From contig DAOVFC010000002.1 of NCBI GenBank assembly GCA_030668645.1, positions 1 through 30,018 on the forward strand: a stretch of 30,018 bases of DNA, in the 5' to 3' direction. The notes under the pieces were generated by a model. The model was given only the letters and a program-made list of their open reading frames with translations, was not told where the DNA came from and made no database searches. This DNA is from Candidatus Bathyarchaeota archaeon (GTDB taxonomy: Archaea; Thermoproteota; Bathyarchaeia; Bathyarchaeales; Bathycorpusculaceae). Positions 21,160 through 29,732 of the stretch are shown in pieces (the first letter of the stretch is position 1; every line of letters starts with the position of its first letter). The position numbers and the translations under genes are program-made.

Positions 21160-22500
21160 TTAGCTACCTTCTTTTTCAACTTCGTTTACAACGTCTTCAA
21201 CGACGTCTAAGGCTGAGTCTACAAGCTCTCTAGTTATGTTAAGCGGAGGCGCAATCCTGATTGTGGATACACCGCATGTGATAACGGCGACTCCACGCCT
21301 CCAAGAACGCGTCATGATCTCCGTTGTTTTTTTGGATGCTGGTTTTTTGTTCTCTTTATTTTCCACGATTTCCATGCCTATCATCAAGCCCTTGCCTCTC
21401 ACGTCCCCAACGATTTCGCTTTTCTCTTTCAGTTCTTCAAGCCGCCTTGTTATGTAACTACCTTGTTTCGTCGCGTTTTCAAGAAGCCTCTCTTCCTTGA
21501 TGATATTGATGACTGCCGTGGCTGCAACGCATGAAAGCGGATTCCCACCGAAGGTGCTTGCGTGCGAGCCCCCGACCCAGTCCATAACTTTTGCTCTAGT
21601 AACGGTTGCACCTAATGGCATTCCAGAAGCTAACGCTTTCGCGCTGCATAAAATGTCTGGCTCAACGTCCCAATGTTCAATCGCAAACCATTTACCAGCT
21701 CTACCCATGCCAGCTTGCACCTCATCGTCAATCAAGAGTATGCCGTATTTGTCAGCGAGCCTCTTTAAACGCTGAAAATACTCGGGCGGCGGAACAACGT
21801 ATCCGCCCTCGCCTTGGATGGGTTCAAAAAGGATTGCAGCAACATCTTCTGGAGGCACATACTTCTGCAAAACAAAATCATCAATGAAATCTACGCACCA
21901 GTAGTGACAGTCTGGATAGGTCTGCTTGAAGGGACAGCGATAACAGTATGGGTATGGCACGTGAGTGACGCCGGGCATGAGTGGAGAGAAATAACGTCTT
22001 TGGGTGGGTTTGCTGGCTGTGAAGGATAAAGCTCCTATCGTGCGTCCGTGAAAGGCACTTATGAAGGCGATGAATAACTGTTTGCGGGTGTGCCACTTTG
22101 CAAGCTTAACTGCTGCTTCAACCGCCTCTGCTCCACTGTTTCCGAAATATACTTTTTTGTCAAATCTTCCAGGCGTGATCTCAGCAAGCTTTTCCGCGAG
22201 GTTGACAACTTCAGGGTAGAAGAAGTCTGTGTTGGAATAGTGGAGAAAACGGTCGCACTGATTTTTTATCGCACTGACCACTTTTGGGTGGCTGTGACCA
22301 ACATTTAGGCATACTAATCCAGAGTTGAAGTCTATGTACTCATTTCCGTCAACATCTTTCACTATGCAGCCCTTTCCAGATTCAACGACTAGCGGGTAAA
22401 AACGCCCATACGAAGGCGAAATCAGGCTTTCATCTTTCTTAACCAATTCTCTAGCCTTCGGACCTGGTGGAGTGACAACAATTTTTGGGTAAACGCTCAT
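21160..22500 (-). CDS. Class III (ornithine/GABA/acetylornithine-type) PLP aminotransferase
   Basis: This 446-residue fold-type I PLP enzyme has GNSGAEAVEAA (120-130), FHGRTIGALS (150-159), EPIQGEGG (226-233), IDDEVQAGMGR (257-267) and the Schiff-base lysine K288 in SAKALASGMPLG. A cysteine-rich insert near 185-203 (YPYCYRCPFKQTYPDCHYWC) is typical of the archaeal group that includes the Thermococcales ornithine omega-aminotransferases and related amino-acid racemases. It could therefore be an omega-aminotransferase or a racemase. A TATA box lies at 22541-22549, and a GNAT gene follows. Confidence 0.88.
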   Translation of the reverse strand: MSVYPKIVVTPPGPKARELVKKDESLISPSYGRFYPLVVESGKGCIVKDVDGNEYIDFNSGLVCLNVGHSHPKVVSAIKNQCDRFLHYSNTDFFYPEVVNLAEKLAEITPGRFDKKVYFGNSGAEAVEAAVKLAKWHTRKQLFIAFISAFHGRTIGALSFTASKPTQRRYFSPLMPGVTHVPYPYCYRCPFKQTYPDCHYWCVDFIDDFVLQKYVPPEDVAAILFEPIQGEGGYVVPPPEYFQRLKRLADKYGILLIDDEVQAGMGRAGKWFAIEHWDVEPDILCSAKALASGMPLGATVTRAKVMDWVGGSHASTFGGNPLSCVAATAVINIIKEERLLENATKQGSYITRRLEELKEKSEIVGDVRGKGLMIGMEIVENKENKKPASKKTTEIMTRSWRRGVAVITCGVSTIRIAPPLNITRELVDSALDVVEDVVNEVEKEGS

Positions 22501-22540
22501 CCTGCATCACCAGTAGAGACTACGATTAGTAAAAAAACAG

Positions 22541-22549
22541 TTTATATAA
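22541..22549 (-). promoter_or_regulatory. TATA box of the aminotransferase-GNAT pair
   Basis: The minus strand reads CTTATATAAA, giving a predicted start near 22520 and a leader of about 20 bases that holds a GGTGATGCAGG ribosome site. The remaining bases up to the Alba stop (22550-22659) show nothing I can identify. Confidence 0.6.
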
Positions 22550-22659
22550 GTATCTATCCTCGTCGTGTAAAAGAAACGTGAAGCCTTCAGCGTACAAAAT
22601 AAGAATTATGGCGACGCCTTGTCTCGGATGTACTTGTTTTAGGAACCTGGGCAAGCACA

Positions 22660-22995
22660 CTACTGTTTGGTCACTGTGATTTCAATCGTTGAAACATTGG
22701 ACTTTTGACCTTCACTTCTCGTAACTTCCTCTGTGCCTAAGGCTATGTCCTGCAGTTGCAGATCCTTCACAAAAGCACGTCTTAACAACTCAACTGTGTC
22801 GACGGCTCTACTGATTGCCCTTCCTCTGGCCTTCACAACAACTTTTTTTGCTCCAGAGTTAAAGAAGGTCATGCAAGCAACCACATAGTTCATCACCGGT
22901 TTCCTTCCAATAAGCACAGTGTTGTCGTTTGTTTTTATTGGTTTTTTAGTGGTTTCCCTTCCTTTCACAGCTTCCTCCCGTTTTTCCTCCGTCAT
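22660..22995 (-). CDS. albA: Alba DNA/RNA-binding chromatin protein
   Basis: Alba coats DNA and also binds RNA in many archaea. The 111 residues include TVLIGRKPVMNYVVACMTFF (26-45), in which K32 corresponds to the DNA-contact lysine acetylated in Sulfolobus, and VVVKARGRAISRAVDTVELL (52-71). A charged tail of about 22 residues precedes the fold, longer than in many Alba proteins. A strong ribosome site (AAAGGAGGT) lies upstream of the ATG. A TATA box at 23066-23075 predicts a leader of about 50 bases. Confidence 0.95.
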   Translation of the reverse strand: MTEEKREEAVKGRETTKKPIKTNDNTVLIGRKPVMNYVVACMTFFNSGAKKVVVKARGRAISRAVDTVELLRRAFVKDLQLQDIALGTEEVTRSEGQKSNVSTIEITVTKQ

Positions 22996-23065
22996 ATTTT
23001 ACCTCCTTTTTCGTTGATTCACAGCGAAAGGCGTTGCAAAGCAAACGATACGATGCATGTTGAAC

Positions 23066-23075
23066 TTTTTATATT
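23066..23075 (-). promoter_or_regulatory. TATA box of albA
   Basis: The minus strand reads GGAAAAATATAAAAAG, with purines ahead of the box as expected for a TFB element. It is strong by appearance, fitting an abundant chromatin protein. Confidence 0.6.
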
Positions 23076-23111
23076 TTTCCGCGTTGTGTATAATCAAGTA
23101 CCGCCGAAAAT

Positions 23112-23660
23112 CTACAAACTCCCAATCTCTATTCCTTTTTCCAAGGCAGCCTTGTTTGTCTCAAAGAGCGCCATCTTCTTTTCTCCTAAATATTTTTTTA
23201 GTGCCTCCAAAATGTTTTCCTTTGTTACAACTTTTTTGTGGGCGATGTAAGCGCCTAACATCACCATGTTAGCGGCTCTGTCGTTGCCGAGTTCAGAAGC
23301 TGTTTTGTTCGCTGGTACTTTGATTACCCTTACGTCATTTCGCTTAGCTTCTCGAGTAATTAGAGAAGAATTCATTATCAGCAAACCGCCTGTTTTTAGT
23401 CTAGGTTCAAAAGTGTCTAACGACGGATTGTTCATCACAATTAAAGCGTTAGGTGAAGTTATGACTGGCGAGCCGATCACCTCATTGGATATGACGACCG
23501 TGCAGTTCGCTGTTCCTCCTCGCATTTCAGGTCCATACGAAGGAATCCAAGTCACGTTTCTTCCCTCTTTCATCGCCGCATAGGCCAACAATCGTCCAAT
23601 AAACAGAACCCCTTGTCCGCCGAAACCAGCTACTATAACGTTTTCATAAAGCGACTTCAT
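23112..23660 (-). CDS. korC: 2-oxoacid:ferredoxin oxidoreductase, gamma subunit
   Basis: The gamma subunit, with alpha and beta, oxidatively decarboxylates 2-oxoacids to acyl-CoA and reduces ferredoxin. The 182 residues from the ATG at 23660 begin with VIVAGFGGQGVLFIGRLLAY, the CoA/nucleotide-like binding loop. SYGPEMRGGTANCTVVIS is the gamma signature. A GTG at 23669 overlapping the beta stop is a weaker start. It is last in the delta-alpha-beta-gamma operon, followed by the albA promoter. Confidence 0.93.
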   Translation of the reverse strand: MKSLYENVIVAGFGGQGVLFIGRLLAYAAMKEGRNVTWIPSYGPEMRGGTANCTVVISNEVIGSPVITSPNALIVMNNPSLDTFEPRLKTGGLLIMNSSLITREAKRNDVRVIKVPANKTASELGNDRAANMVMLGAYIAHKKVVTKENILEALKKYLGEKKMALFETNKAALEKGIEIGSL

Positions 23661-23665
23661 TTCTC

Positions 23666-24421
23666 TCACTTCACCGGTTTTTCGCTTCTAGGAACTTTGA
23701 ACTCGCCTAGAGGGAAGCAAGGAATCATTTTTTCTTCAACCCATTTAGTTGCTTCTCTAGAAGACATCCCCCAGCCTGTTGGACATTGCGACAGAAACTC
23801 GACTAAAGAAAAGCCTAATCCCTCTATTTGGATTTTGAAAGCTTTCTTTAACGCTCTTTTAGCCGCTATAATTGCTTTCGGATTGTGCACAGACACACGT
23901 GCAATGTAGGTTGCGCCTTCTAAAGTAGCAAGCATTTCCGCTATTCTAATCGGATACCCTTCTCTTTTAGAAGAACGCCCAAGAGGGGAGGTCGTTGTCT
24001 TCTGCCCTAAGATTGTTGTGGGTGCCATTTGCCCACCAGTCATTCCGTAAATTGCGTTATTCAAGAAAAGTACAGTGATGTTTTCTCCCCGATTTGCTGC
24101 ATGAATGATTTCAGCCGTTCCGATAGATGCTAGGTCGCCGTCTCCTTGATAAGTAAAAACTATCAGATCTGGATGCATTCGTTTGCAGCCCGTTGCGATG
24201 GCAGGCGCTCTACCGTGAGCAGCCTCATACATGTCACAGTTGATGTAGTTGTATATAAACACGGAACAGCCTACCGGACCCACTCCAACAACTCTTTCTC
24301 TTATTCCAAACTCGTCAATAACTTCGGCGAGTAAACGATGAACGATTCCGTGTCCGCATCCTGGGCAGTAATGGGTTGGAACAGGAAACATCGATTTTGG
24401 TCGTTCAAAAACTTTTTTCAT
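23666..24421 (-). CDS. korB: 2-oxoacid:ferredoxin oxidoreductase, beta (TPP-binding) subunit
   Basis: This subunit binds thiamine pyrophosphate. From the ATG at 24421 it has 251 residues. HYCPGCGHG (18-26) and GCSVF (51-55) give cluster cysteines C19, C22 and C52. The TPP-Mg motif runs from GDGD (93-96) to NNAIYGMTGGQ (121-131). C-terminal elements include FSLVEFLSQCPTGWG. GAGG lies 9 nt ahead of the ATG, inside the end of korA, so translation is coupled. The sequence is closest in style to 2-oxoglutarate (Kor) enzymes, but branched-chain 2-oxoacid (Vor) activity cannot be excluded. Confidence 0.94.
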   Translation of the reverse strand: MKKVFERPKSMFPVPTHYCPGCGHGIVHRLLAEVIDEFGIRERVVGVGPVGCSVFIYNYINCDMYEAAHGRAPAIATGCKRMHPDLIVFTYQGDGDLASIGTAEIIHAANRGENITVLFLNNAIYGMTGGQMAPTTILGQKTTTSPLGRSSKREGYPIRIAEMLATLEGATYIARVSVHNPKAIIAAKRALKKAFKIQIEGLGFSLVEFLSQCPTGWGMSSREATKWVEEKMIPCFPLGEFKVPRSEKPVK

Positions 24422-24422
24422 T

Positions 24423-25487
24423 TCAAGCAACCTCTTCCTTCACGATTTTTTCTATTTGTGTAACTATTTCATCGTAGGTTGGAACCATCCCACCAGTTCT
24501 CCCATAAAAATGAACTTTTGCTTTTCCACAAACGCCCAACTTAACGTCTTCAATCATTTGCCCTAAACTCATTTCGACAACTAAGATGTTATCTACTTTC
24601 TCAGAGATTTTTGCAAAAGTTTCGTACGGAAACGGGTAAACCGTGATGGGACGCACCAGCCCCGCTTTAATTCCTCTTTCACGCAGCATTTTAATGGCTG
24701 TCTTAGCGATTCTTGCCACAGTTCCATAAGCAGCGATAATTATTTCGGCGTCTTCTGTTAAATAGGTCTCAACGCGAACCTCGTTTTTAGCCATCTCTAG
24801 ATACTTCCTGTGAAGCTTCAGGTTGTGTTGCTCCAATTCTTCAGGGTCGAGATAAAGTGATCTAATCAGGTTCCGAGGTCTGTTTTTCGCGCCAGCTATA
24901 GCCCAGTTTTTGGTGGGGAGCACTTTTTGCGGTCTTTCCTTGAACTCTACGGGTTCCATCATTTGCCCGATGTAACCATCGGCTAGAACCATCACTGGAT
25001 TGCGGTATTTATCTGCTAAATCGAAAGCATCGGTCATCAAGTCGACGGATTCCTGAACCGTCGATGGCGCAAGCACAAGCATGTGATAACCTCCGTGGCC
25101 TCCGCCCTTTGTTGCTTGAAAATAATCTGCTTGAGACGGTAGAATTCCGCCTAATCCTGGACCGCCTCGCATAACGTTCACAATGACACACGGAAGCTCT
25201 GCACCAGCAATATAGGAAATTCCTTCCTGTTTGAGGCTGATTCCCGGACTTGAAGACGAAGTCATAACTCTTGCTCCAGCGCCCGCAGCTCCAAAGACCA
25301 TGTAAATCGCCGCTATTTCACTTTCTGCTTGAATAAAGCATCCTCCAACTTGAGGAAGCCTATAGGAAAGGTACTCTGGAATCTTGTTTTGCGGCGTTAT
25401 GGGATAGCCAAAGAAGAACCTGCAACCAGCTTTAATCGCTGCTTCGCCGATGGCTTCGTTTCCTGTGATCAGGACTTTCTCACCCAT
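24423..25487 (-). CDS. korA: 2-oxoacid:ferredoxin oxidoreductase, alpha subunit
   Basis: This subunit forms the substrate and TPP pyrimidine side of the active site. From the ATG at 25487 it has 354 residues. GYPITPQNKIPEYL (about 27-40), SSSSPGISL and VMRGGPGLGG followed by PSQADYFQATKGGGHG are family signatures. A transketolase C-terminal-like domain follows (AAYGTVARIAKTAI). AAGG lies about 9 nt ahead of this ATG; a GTG three codons upstream is possible. Gene order is D-A-B-C with gaps or overlaps of a few bases. Confidence 0.94.
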   Translation of the reverse strand: MGEKVLITGNEAIGEAAIKAGCRFFFGYPITPQNKIPEYLSYRLPQVGGCFIQAESEIAAIYMVFGAAGAGARVMTSSSSPGISLKQEGISYIAGAELPCVIVNVMRGGPGLGGILPSQADYFQATKGGGHGGYHMLVLAPSTVQESVDLMTDAFDLADKYRNPVMVLADGYIGQMMEPVEFKERPQKVLPTKNWAIAGAKNRPRNLIRSLYLDPEELEQHNLKLHRKYLEMAKNEVRVETYLTEDAEIIIAAYGTVARIAKTAIKMLRERGIKAGLVRPITVYPFPYETFAKISEKVDNILVVEMSLGQMIEDVKLGVCGKAKVHFYGRTGGMVPTYDEIVTQIEKIVKEEVA

Positions 25488-25509
25488 CTCTCTCACATCC
25501 TTACCAGTT

Positions 25510-25722
25510 TTATTCTCTGAACACTTCTATTGCAACCTCCGGGCATGTTAGAGCACATAAGGTGCATCCGGTGCACGCTCCTTTGGAATCAACAAACTCT
25601 GCGGGATGATAACCTTTAGAGTTGATCTCATCAGCAATTGCAATGAGTTTTTGAGGGCAAACATTTACGCATAATGCACACCCTTTGCACAGCTCTTTGT
25701 TAATCACAATTTTTCCAACCAT
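25510..25722 (-). CDS. korD: 2-oxoacid:ferredoxin oxidoreductase, delta (2[4Fe-4S] ferredoxin) subunit
   Basis: This 70-residue ferredoxin-like subunit passes electrons from the TPP site to external ferredoxin. Two complete cluster motifs are present: C12, C15, C18, C22 and C50, C53, C56, C60, the last of each followed by proline. GGGTG lies 5 nt before the ATG. It is the first gene of the operon; the promoter should lie in the 183-base gap shared with deoxyhypusine synthase, where no clear minus-strand TATA box stands out. Confidence 0.95.
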   Translation of the reverse strand: MVGKIVINKELCKGCALCVNVCPQKLIAIADEINSKGYHPAEFVDSKGACTGCTLCALTCPEVAIEVFRE

Positions 25723-25815
25723 TTAAGCACCCTTTGCCCCCTGTAATAGAAAGAGAAAAATTGCCACTTCAATCTTATTAGTGTTAGCATGCAAAACAGC
25801 AGTTTCAATGGTTTT

Positions 25816-25831
25816 TGTTTCGCAAGAAACA
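25816..25831. repeat. Small hairpin with GCAA loop between korD and deoxyhypusine synthase
   Basis: The plus strand reads TGTTTC-GCAA-GAAACA, a perfect 6-bp stem with a GNRA-type loop. It lies in the divergent intergenic region, about 94 bases from korD and 36 bases before the TATA box of the plus gene. It may be an operator palindrome or a structured leader element; chance is possible. Confidence 0.35.
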
Positions 25832-25866
25832 TCGGCAACGCTTATCTCCTAGGTTTCAGTTGGGTT

Positions 25867-25875
25867 CTATAAAAG
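25867..25875 (+). promoter_or_regulatory. TATA box of deoxyhypusine synthase
   Basis: The plus strand reads CTATAAAAG, centred about 35 bases before the ATG at 25906. It predicts a start near 25896 and a leader of about 10 bases. Confidence 0.6.
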
Positions 25876-25905
25876 TTTGAAGTTAAGCGCTGAGGATACT
25901 TGAAA

Positions 25906-26844
25906 ATGTTAGAAAAATCGGTTGAAGATTACAACTTGTTCAAGAACATGTCTGTCGATGAGGCTGTTCAGCAGATGGAAAAAGCTTGGGGATTCACAGC
26001 GGGAAAACTCGCCTTAGGCGTAAAAATTCTCGAAGAGATGATTAAGGATGGAAAATGCGTGAAATTTCTTTCATTCCCAGCTAACCTGGTGGCGTCCGGA
26101 ATCAGAGGCGTTTTTAAGGAGATCGTCAAAAGACGGTTAGCGGATGTTGTGGTTACAACCTGTGGAACGCTTGACCATGATGTTGCCCGAAGCTGGAAGA
26201 AATATTTCCGAGGCTCATTTCTAATGGATGATGATGTGCTTCATGAACGTGGCATAAATCGTCTGGGCAACATTCTGGTTCCGAATGAAAGCTACGGTCT
26301 CATAATCGAGGATAAAATGAAAACGTTACTTTCAGGCTTATGGGATGAGGGGGTCAGAGAGATTTCCACACGTCAGCTGTGTTGGTGGATGGGAGAGAGA
26401 ATCTGCGGAGAAGACTCTATCCTGTACTGGGCTGCAAAAAACAAGATACCTGTATATGTGCCTGGAATAACCGATGGAGCCGTCGGATACCAACTATGGA
26501 TGTTTTCCCAAGACCACGATTTCAGAATCAACCTGCTGGAGGACGAGAAAGAAATCAACGATCTGGTGTTCACGGCGGAAAAAACGGGTGCGTTAATCAT
26601 AGGTGGAGGCATATCCAAACATCACACAATCTGGTGGAACCAGTTCAAAGACGGATTGGACTACACGGTTTACATCACCACGGCTGTGGAATGGGATGGA
26701 AGCCTGTCTGGAGCGAAACCCAGAGAGGCGGTCTCATGGGGGAAAATTAAGGAGAAATCGGAATACGTAACGATTGAGGGTGACGCATCCGTAATCTTGC
26801 CGATCATAATAGGCTCGCTTATAACAAGAATTGCGAAGAAATGA
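25906..26844 (+). CDS. dys: Deoxyhypusine synthase
   Basis: This enzyme transfers the aminobutyl group of spermidine to the hypusine lysine of aIF5A, using NAD. From the ATG at 25906 it has 312 residues. The catalytic lysine is K238 in GGGISKHH. Other conserved parts are TTCGTLDHD (84-92), the NAD region PVYVPGITDGAVG (182-194) and the ending VEWDGSLSGAKPREAVSWGK (261-280). GAGG lies 10 nt before the ATG; a TTG two codons earlier is possible. The substrate aIF5A is encoded 8 kb away on the other strand. Confidence 0.96.
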   Translation: MLEKSVEDYNLFKNMSVDEAVQQMEKAWGFTAGKLALGVKILEEMIKDGKCVKFLSFPANLVASGIRGVFKEIVKRRLADVVVTTCGTLDHDVARSWKKYFRGSFLMDDDVLHERGINRLGNILVPNESYGLIIEDKMKTLLSGLWDEGVREISTRQLCWWMGERICGEDSILYWAAKNKIPVYVPGITDGAVGYQLWMFSQDHDFRINLLEDEKEINDLVFTAEKTGALIIGGGISKHHTIWWNQFKDGLDYTVYITTAVEWDGSLSGAKPREAVSWGKIKEKSEYVTIEGDASVILPIIIGSLITRIAKK

Positions 26845-26929
26845 ATAAGTGTAGAAAACTATAGGGACCTATCTTGGAGACTTGCACAAAAATTCTGCAA
26901 AGTCTAAGATGTTGAAACTGGGGGTAGGT

Positions 26930-26957
26930 GCCATTGGCAAAAATTTCACGCAATGGC
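26930..26957. repeat. Inverted repeat in the dys-DUF2070 intergenic region
   Basis: GCCATTG (26930-26936) and CAATGGC (26951-26957) form a perfect 7-bp stem around 14 bases. It lies 86 bases after the dys stop, in the convergent gap 26845-27068 that otherwise shows no gene or RNA I recognise. It could be a processing or termination element, but no T-run follows. Confidence 0.3.
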
Positions 26958-27068
26958 GAACGCTGTCTCAAGCTTTCCGAGGCTCTTCAAAGTTCTTCGC
27001 CCTCAACATTCCTTTCTAGGCATCAACCAGAAAATGTTTAGGGTAGAATAGGTAGCATATGGCTGACA

Positions 27069-28901
27069 TCAGAGCGTCGCAAGAGCTAACGCTAAGAGAA
27101 AGCCTGCGGCGGAAAAAATCGGAACAACTACTCTTTTCGCCCGTTGAAGCGTCTTCTCAACGAGAAGACACAGCGTTTTCAGTCGTTCCTCTCCGATAAC
27201 CTTCACATTCTGAACTGTGACAACGCGGCACGCTACCTTCACATGTTCCAAACTAGATAAGGCTTCAACAGCTGCCTTTTTGACATAACCAACGAGTTTT
27301 CCGTGATCTATGGCGTCGCCGACCGGGTGGTATCCCTGCTTGTTTAACACCACGGCGTTCACTGCGTGCGTGTCCGTTGTAAAAACTTCGCCTTCGTCGA
27401 CACCGACGGATTGGAGCGCCGAGAGAACTTTTTCACGCAGTCCAGAAACCATGTTGTTGCCGTCGATAACCACGTAAGCGGTTTTCTGTTCACCAACCTT
27501 GACGGCAACCACGCTGATTCCGCCGGGTCCCATACCGTCTTCAAGGCTGAACGCCTTAGGCGTAACGTTGGCTGCACCAACTTCAAAGGGCACACGCTTT
27601 AAAGCAGCGGCTCTCTCCAAGCACACAACCGCAACGTTCTTCAAAGCATCCAGAGCCTCCTGCGGATTAACCGCCCCGTCGATACTGTTATGGGAGTTAA
27701 CGATGGCACCGCATTTCAAGCCACGTTTTTCAGCTTCCTCTCTGACAAATAACCCCAATTCCTGCGGCAAGTCCTCGGTTGTCCTAGGCGCGAGTGTAAA
27801 TGAAACGAAAGCAGATTCACCAAAAACCTGACAACTCGCCGTAGCCGAACCATTGTCAATTTTAACAAAAGGGCTGGCTTTAACCTCTGAGGCTTCAAAG
27901 TTGGCAGCTGCCGTAACGTGGTTAACGATTTTTTGGTTCTGAATCTGAGAGGTTAAGTCAAGCTCGTGACCGAACAATCCATGTGGAACGCAGGCAACGC
28001 ATCCTAACTCCTCTTCTAAGGCAGTTTTGAGCATGGAAGGTAAAAAGCTACTCCCAACGTTTTTGAATGGGCCCGGATGGACTGATGGAACAACCATAAC
28101 TGCCTTGGATTTAGAAGCGTCAAACCTTGTTATGGAAATGTCGATGTTCTGTTCTTTACCCAGTTTTTCGAGAAACTCTTCAAAAGGAGCGCTTAAATCT
28201 TCAATCCAGTTGAGCAGAAAGGCCTTGAAAAGAGATAACGAAGAGATTCCGATTGTTTTCTCGCCCACGCGGTTCAAAAGGAAAGTGAAGAGGCAGCTTG
28301 AAAGGAAACAGATTACGGGCGAATAAACGAGAAACAGCAGCACATTGTGAGTAATGTTATATCCGATTTTCACCGAGACCAGCAAGAATGGAACCGCACA
28401 CAGGAAAGGCTGAGTGAAAGAGGCTGTCAAAGTCCGCTTAAAGTCAAGAGATGACGTAGCGCTAAACACTATTAAACGCAGAATAAGTACCGCTGAAAAT
28501 CCCAAAAGACTCAGCTTAACCCATAATGATGAATCATTAAGTAGCACGGCAAGGGCGACACCTACAAAAACAAACGCGAACCACAGCACCCAAGAGACAA
28601 GGGAAAGCGCCGAAACTCTCCTCAGATCATAGATTGGGTCATGCTTCAAAACTCCCTTGCTTGTAACATAATCACACAAGAAGTCTACAAAGAACAGGGA
28701 GAAACCGAAAGTTAGCCCAGCAACCAACCCATCAACGGAAGGAGAAAGAAAAGTTACGGAGAATAAACCGCCAGTCACGCAAAGTATAGCTAAAAAAAGA
28801 AGAACTTTTCCGTATGATGGAAGCGTGAATAATGACGAATAATGCTTAACAGCCTTCTCCATAGACTCGTTTAGGGAAACTTCCGGAGTCACACATATCA
28901 T
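27069..28901 (-). CDS. DUF2070 membrane protein
   Basis: This large archaeal membrane protein of unknown activity has 610 residues. About seven hydrophobic segments fill residues 30-215. A soluble domain of about 370 residues follows, and one final helix lies at the C-terminus (about 592-610). The soluble part holds the DUF2070 motifs: VVPSVHPGPFKNVGSSFLPS, VPHGLFGHE, NSHNSIDGA, LEDGMGPGGISVV, VIDGNNMV and TTDTHAVNAVV followed by GYHPVGDAI. The conserved His, Asp and Asn in these motifs look like a metal-binding hydrolase site, but that is inference. Two ATG-like starts near 28901 were not separated. It is convergent with dys and stands alone. Confidence 0.88.
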   Translation of the reverse strand: MICVTPEVSLNESMEKAVKHYSSLFTLPSYGKVLLFLAILCVTGGLFSVTFLSPSVDGLVAGLTFGFSLFFVDFLCDYVTSKGVLKHDPIYDLRRVSALSLVSWVLWFAFVFVGVALAVLLNDSSLWVKLSLLGFSAVLILRLIVFSATSSLDFKRTLTASFTQPFLCAVPFLLVSVKIGYNITHNVLLFLVYSPVICFLSSCLFTFLLNRVGEKTIGISSLSLFKAFLLNWIEDLSAPFEEFLEKLGKEQNIDISITRFDASKSKAVMVVPSVHPGPFKNVGSSFLPSMLKTALEEELGCVACVPHGLFGHELDLTSQIQNQKIVNHVTAAANFEASEVKASPFVKIDNGSATASCQVFGESAFVSFTLAPRTTEDLPQELGLFVREEAEKRGLKCGAIVNSHNSIDGAVNPQEALDALKNVAVVCLERAAALKRVPFEVGAANVTPKAFSLEDGMGPGGISVVAVKVGEQKTAYVVIDGNNMVSGLREKVLSALQSVGVDEGEVFTTDTHAVNAVVLNKQGYHPVGDAIDHGKLVGYVKKAAVEALSSLEHVKVACRVVTVQNVKVIGEERLKTLCLLVEKTLQRAKRVVVPIFSAAGFLLALALATL

Positions 28902-29150
28902 CTCAATGCGAGTTTTCTATAAGGGAAAGTCAAACATATTAAAATGTCGTAAAACCCGTGAATCACAACTCGGAAAATTGTAACACTGGTTGGAATTAAT
29001 CAATTCATCAGGTAACTTACTTTAACAAAAACGTTGAAAAGTAGAAAACCTGTAAACCATAGAGACAACTCGCCGCTTTTCACAATGAACGATGTCTGAG
29101 AAGGGCAACTGTTTTATCCTCGAAGCATAACTTAGGGTTTTGCGAGCGTT

Positions 29151-29438
29151 ATGCCAGAACAAAGTCTACCGCCTACGATATTTCATATGCTCGAGAAAAA
29201 CTTGGGCAAGAGAATACGTGTGATACTGGATCCGTCCTACGGTTTTGAGGGAACACTTGCGGCGGTGACCCGTGAGCCTTCGGGGATATGGCTTTCGGAT
29301 GCTGAAGTCATCACGTTCCGTGCAACAATTGCGCAGCCGATACCACAGGTTGCAAGCAGAGAGGAGAGAAGCGAAGTGTTTGTCCACCTGAACTCTGTTC
29401 AGCGAATAGAAGTTCTGCACATGCCTTCTCGTCGTTAG
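29151..29438 (+). CDS. Sm-like fold small protein (predicted)
   Basis: This 95-residue protein's residues 13-51 follow the Sm1 pattern: a helix, then LGKRIRVILDPSYGFEGTLA (18-37), then a second strand pair ending IWLSDAEVI. A late strand, VFVHLNSVQRIEVL (76-89), would be Sm2. The usual Sm asparagine and RG residues are not present, so RNA binding is uncertain. The family is not one I can name. A TATA-like GTTTTATCC near 29110 gives a short leader. The 249 bases upstream (28902-29150) show no other gene. It is convergent with Sec61beta. Confidence 0.6.
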   Translation: MPEQSLPPTIFHMLEKNLGKRIRVILDPSYGFEGTLAAVTREPSGIWLSDAEVITFRATIAQPIPQVASREERSEVFVHLNSVQRIEVLHMPSRR

Positions 29439-29446
29439 GAGCAGGT

Positions 29447-29614
29447 TTAGAAGAACACAGGGGCCAAGACGCATATAATTATCAATGCAACCGCCAAGCC
29501 TACGAGGATTTCCGGTTTAACCTTAATGCCTTCCGTCTCTTCTTCAAAGAACCTAAGCAAGCCTGCACTCGCAGCGGGCATGGGCGACTTTTTCTCTTTC
29601 TTTTTCTTGCTCAC
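29447..29614 (-). CDS. secG: Preprotein translocase subunit Sec61beta
   Basis: This 55-residue tail-anchored subunit of the archaeal SecYEbeta channel is encoded from a GTG at 29614, with GGAGTGA 7 nt upstream. The N-terminus is lysine-rich (SKKKKEKKSPMPAASAGLLR). FFEEE and IKVKPEILVGLAVALIII are the conserved archaeal Sec61beta features, with one helix at the C-terminus. It is too short for common length cut-offs and is easily missed. A TATA-like element lies at 29661-29670. Confidence 0.92.
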   Translation of the reverse strand: MSKKKKEKKSPMPAASAGLLRFFEEETEGIKVKPEILVGLAVALIIICVLAPVFF

Positions 29615-29732
29615 CCAAAGTTCACTCCGGTTTGGCGATTAGATCGTGTAATTTTCCACATTATTAATGTTGCGTCTCTTCAAAGAGTTTTTATCTTTGC
29701 ACAGACGATAATGATGCGAGAAGGTGTTAAAA

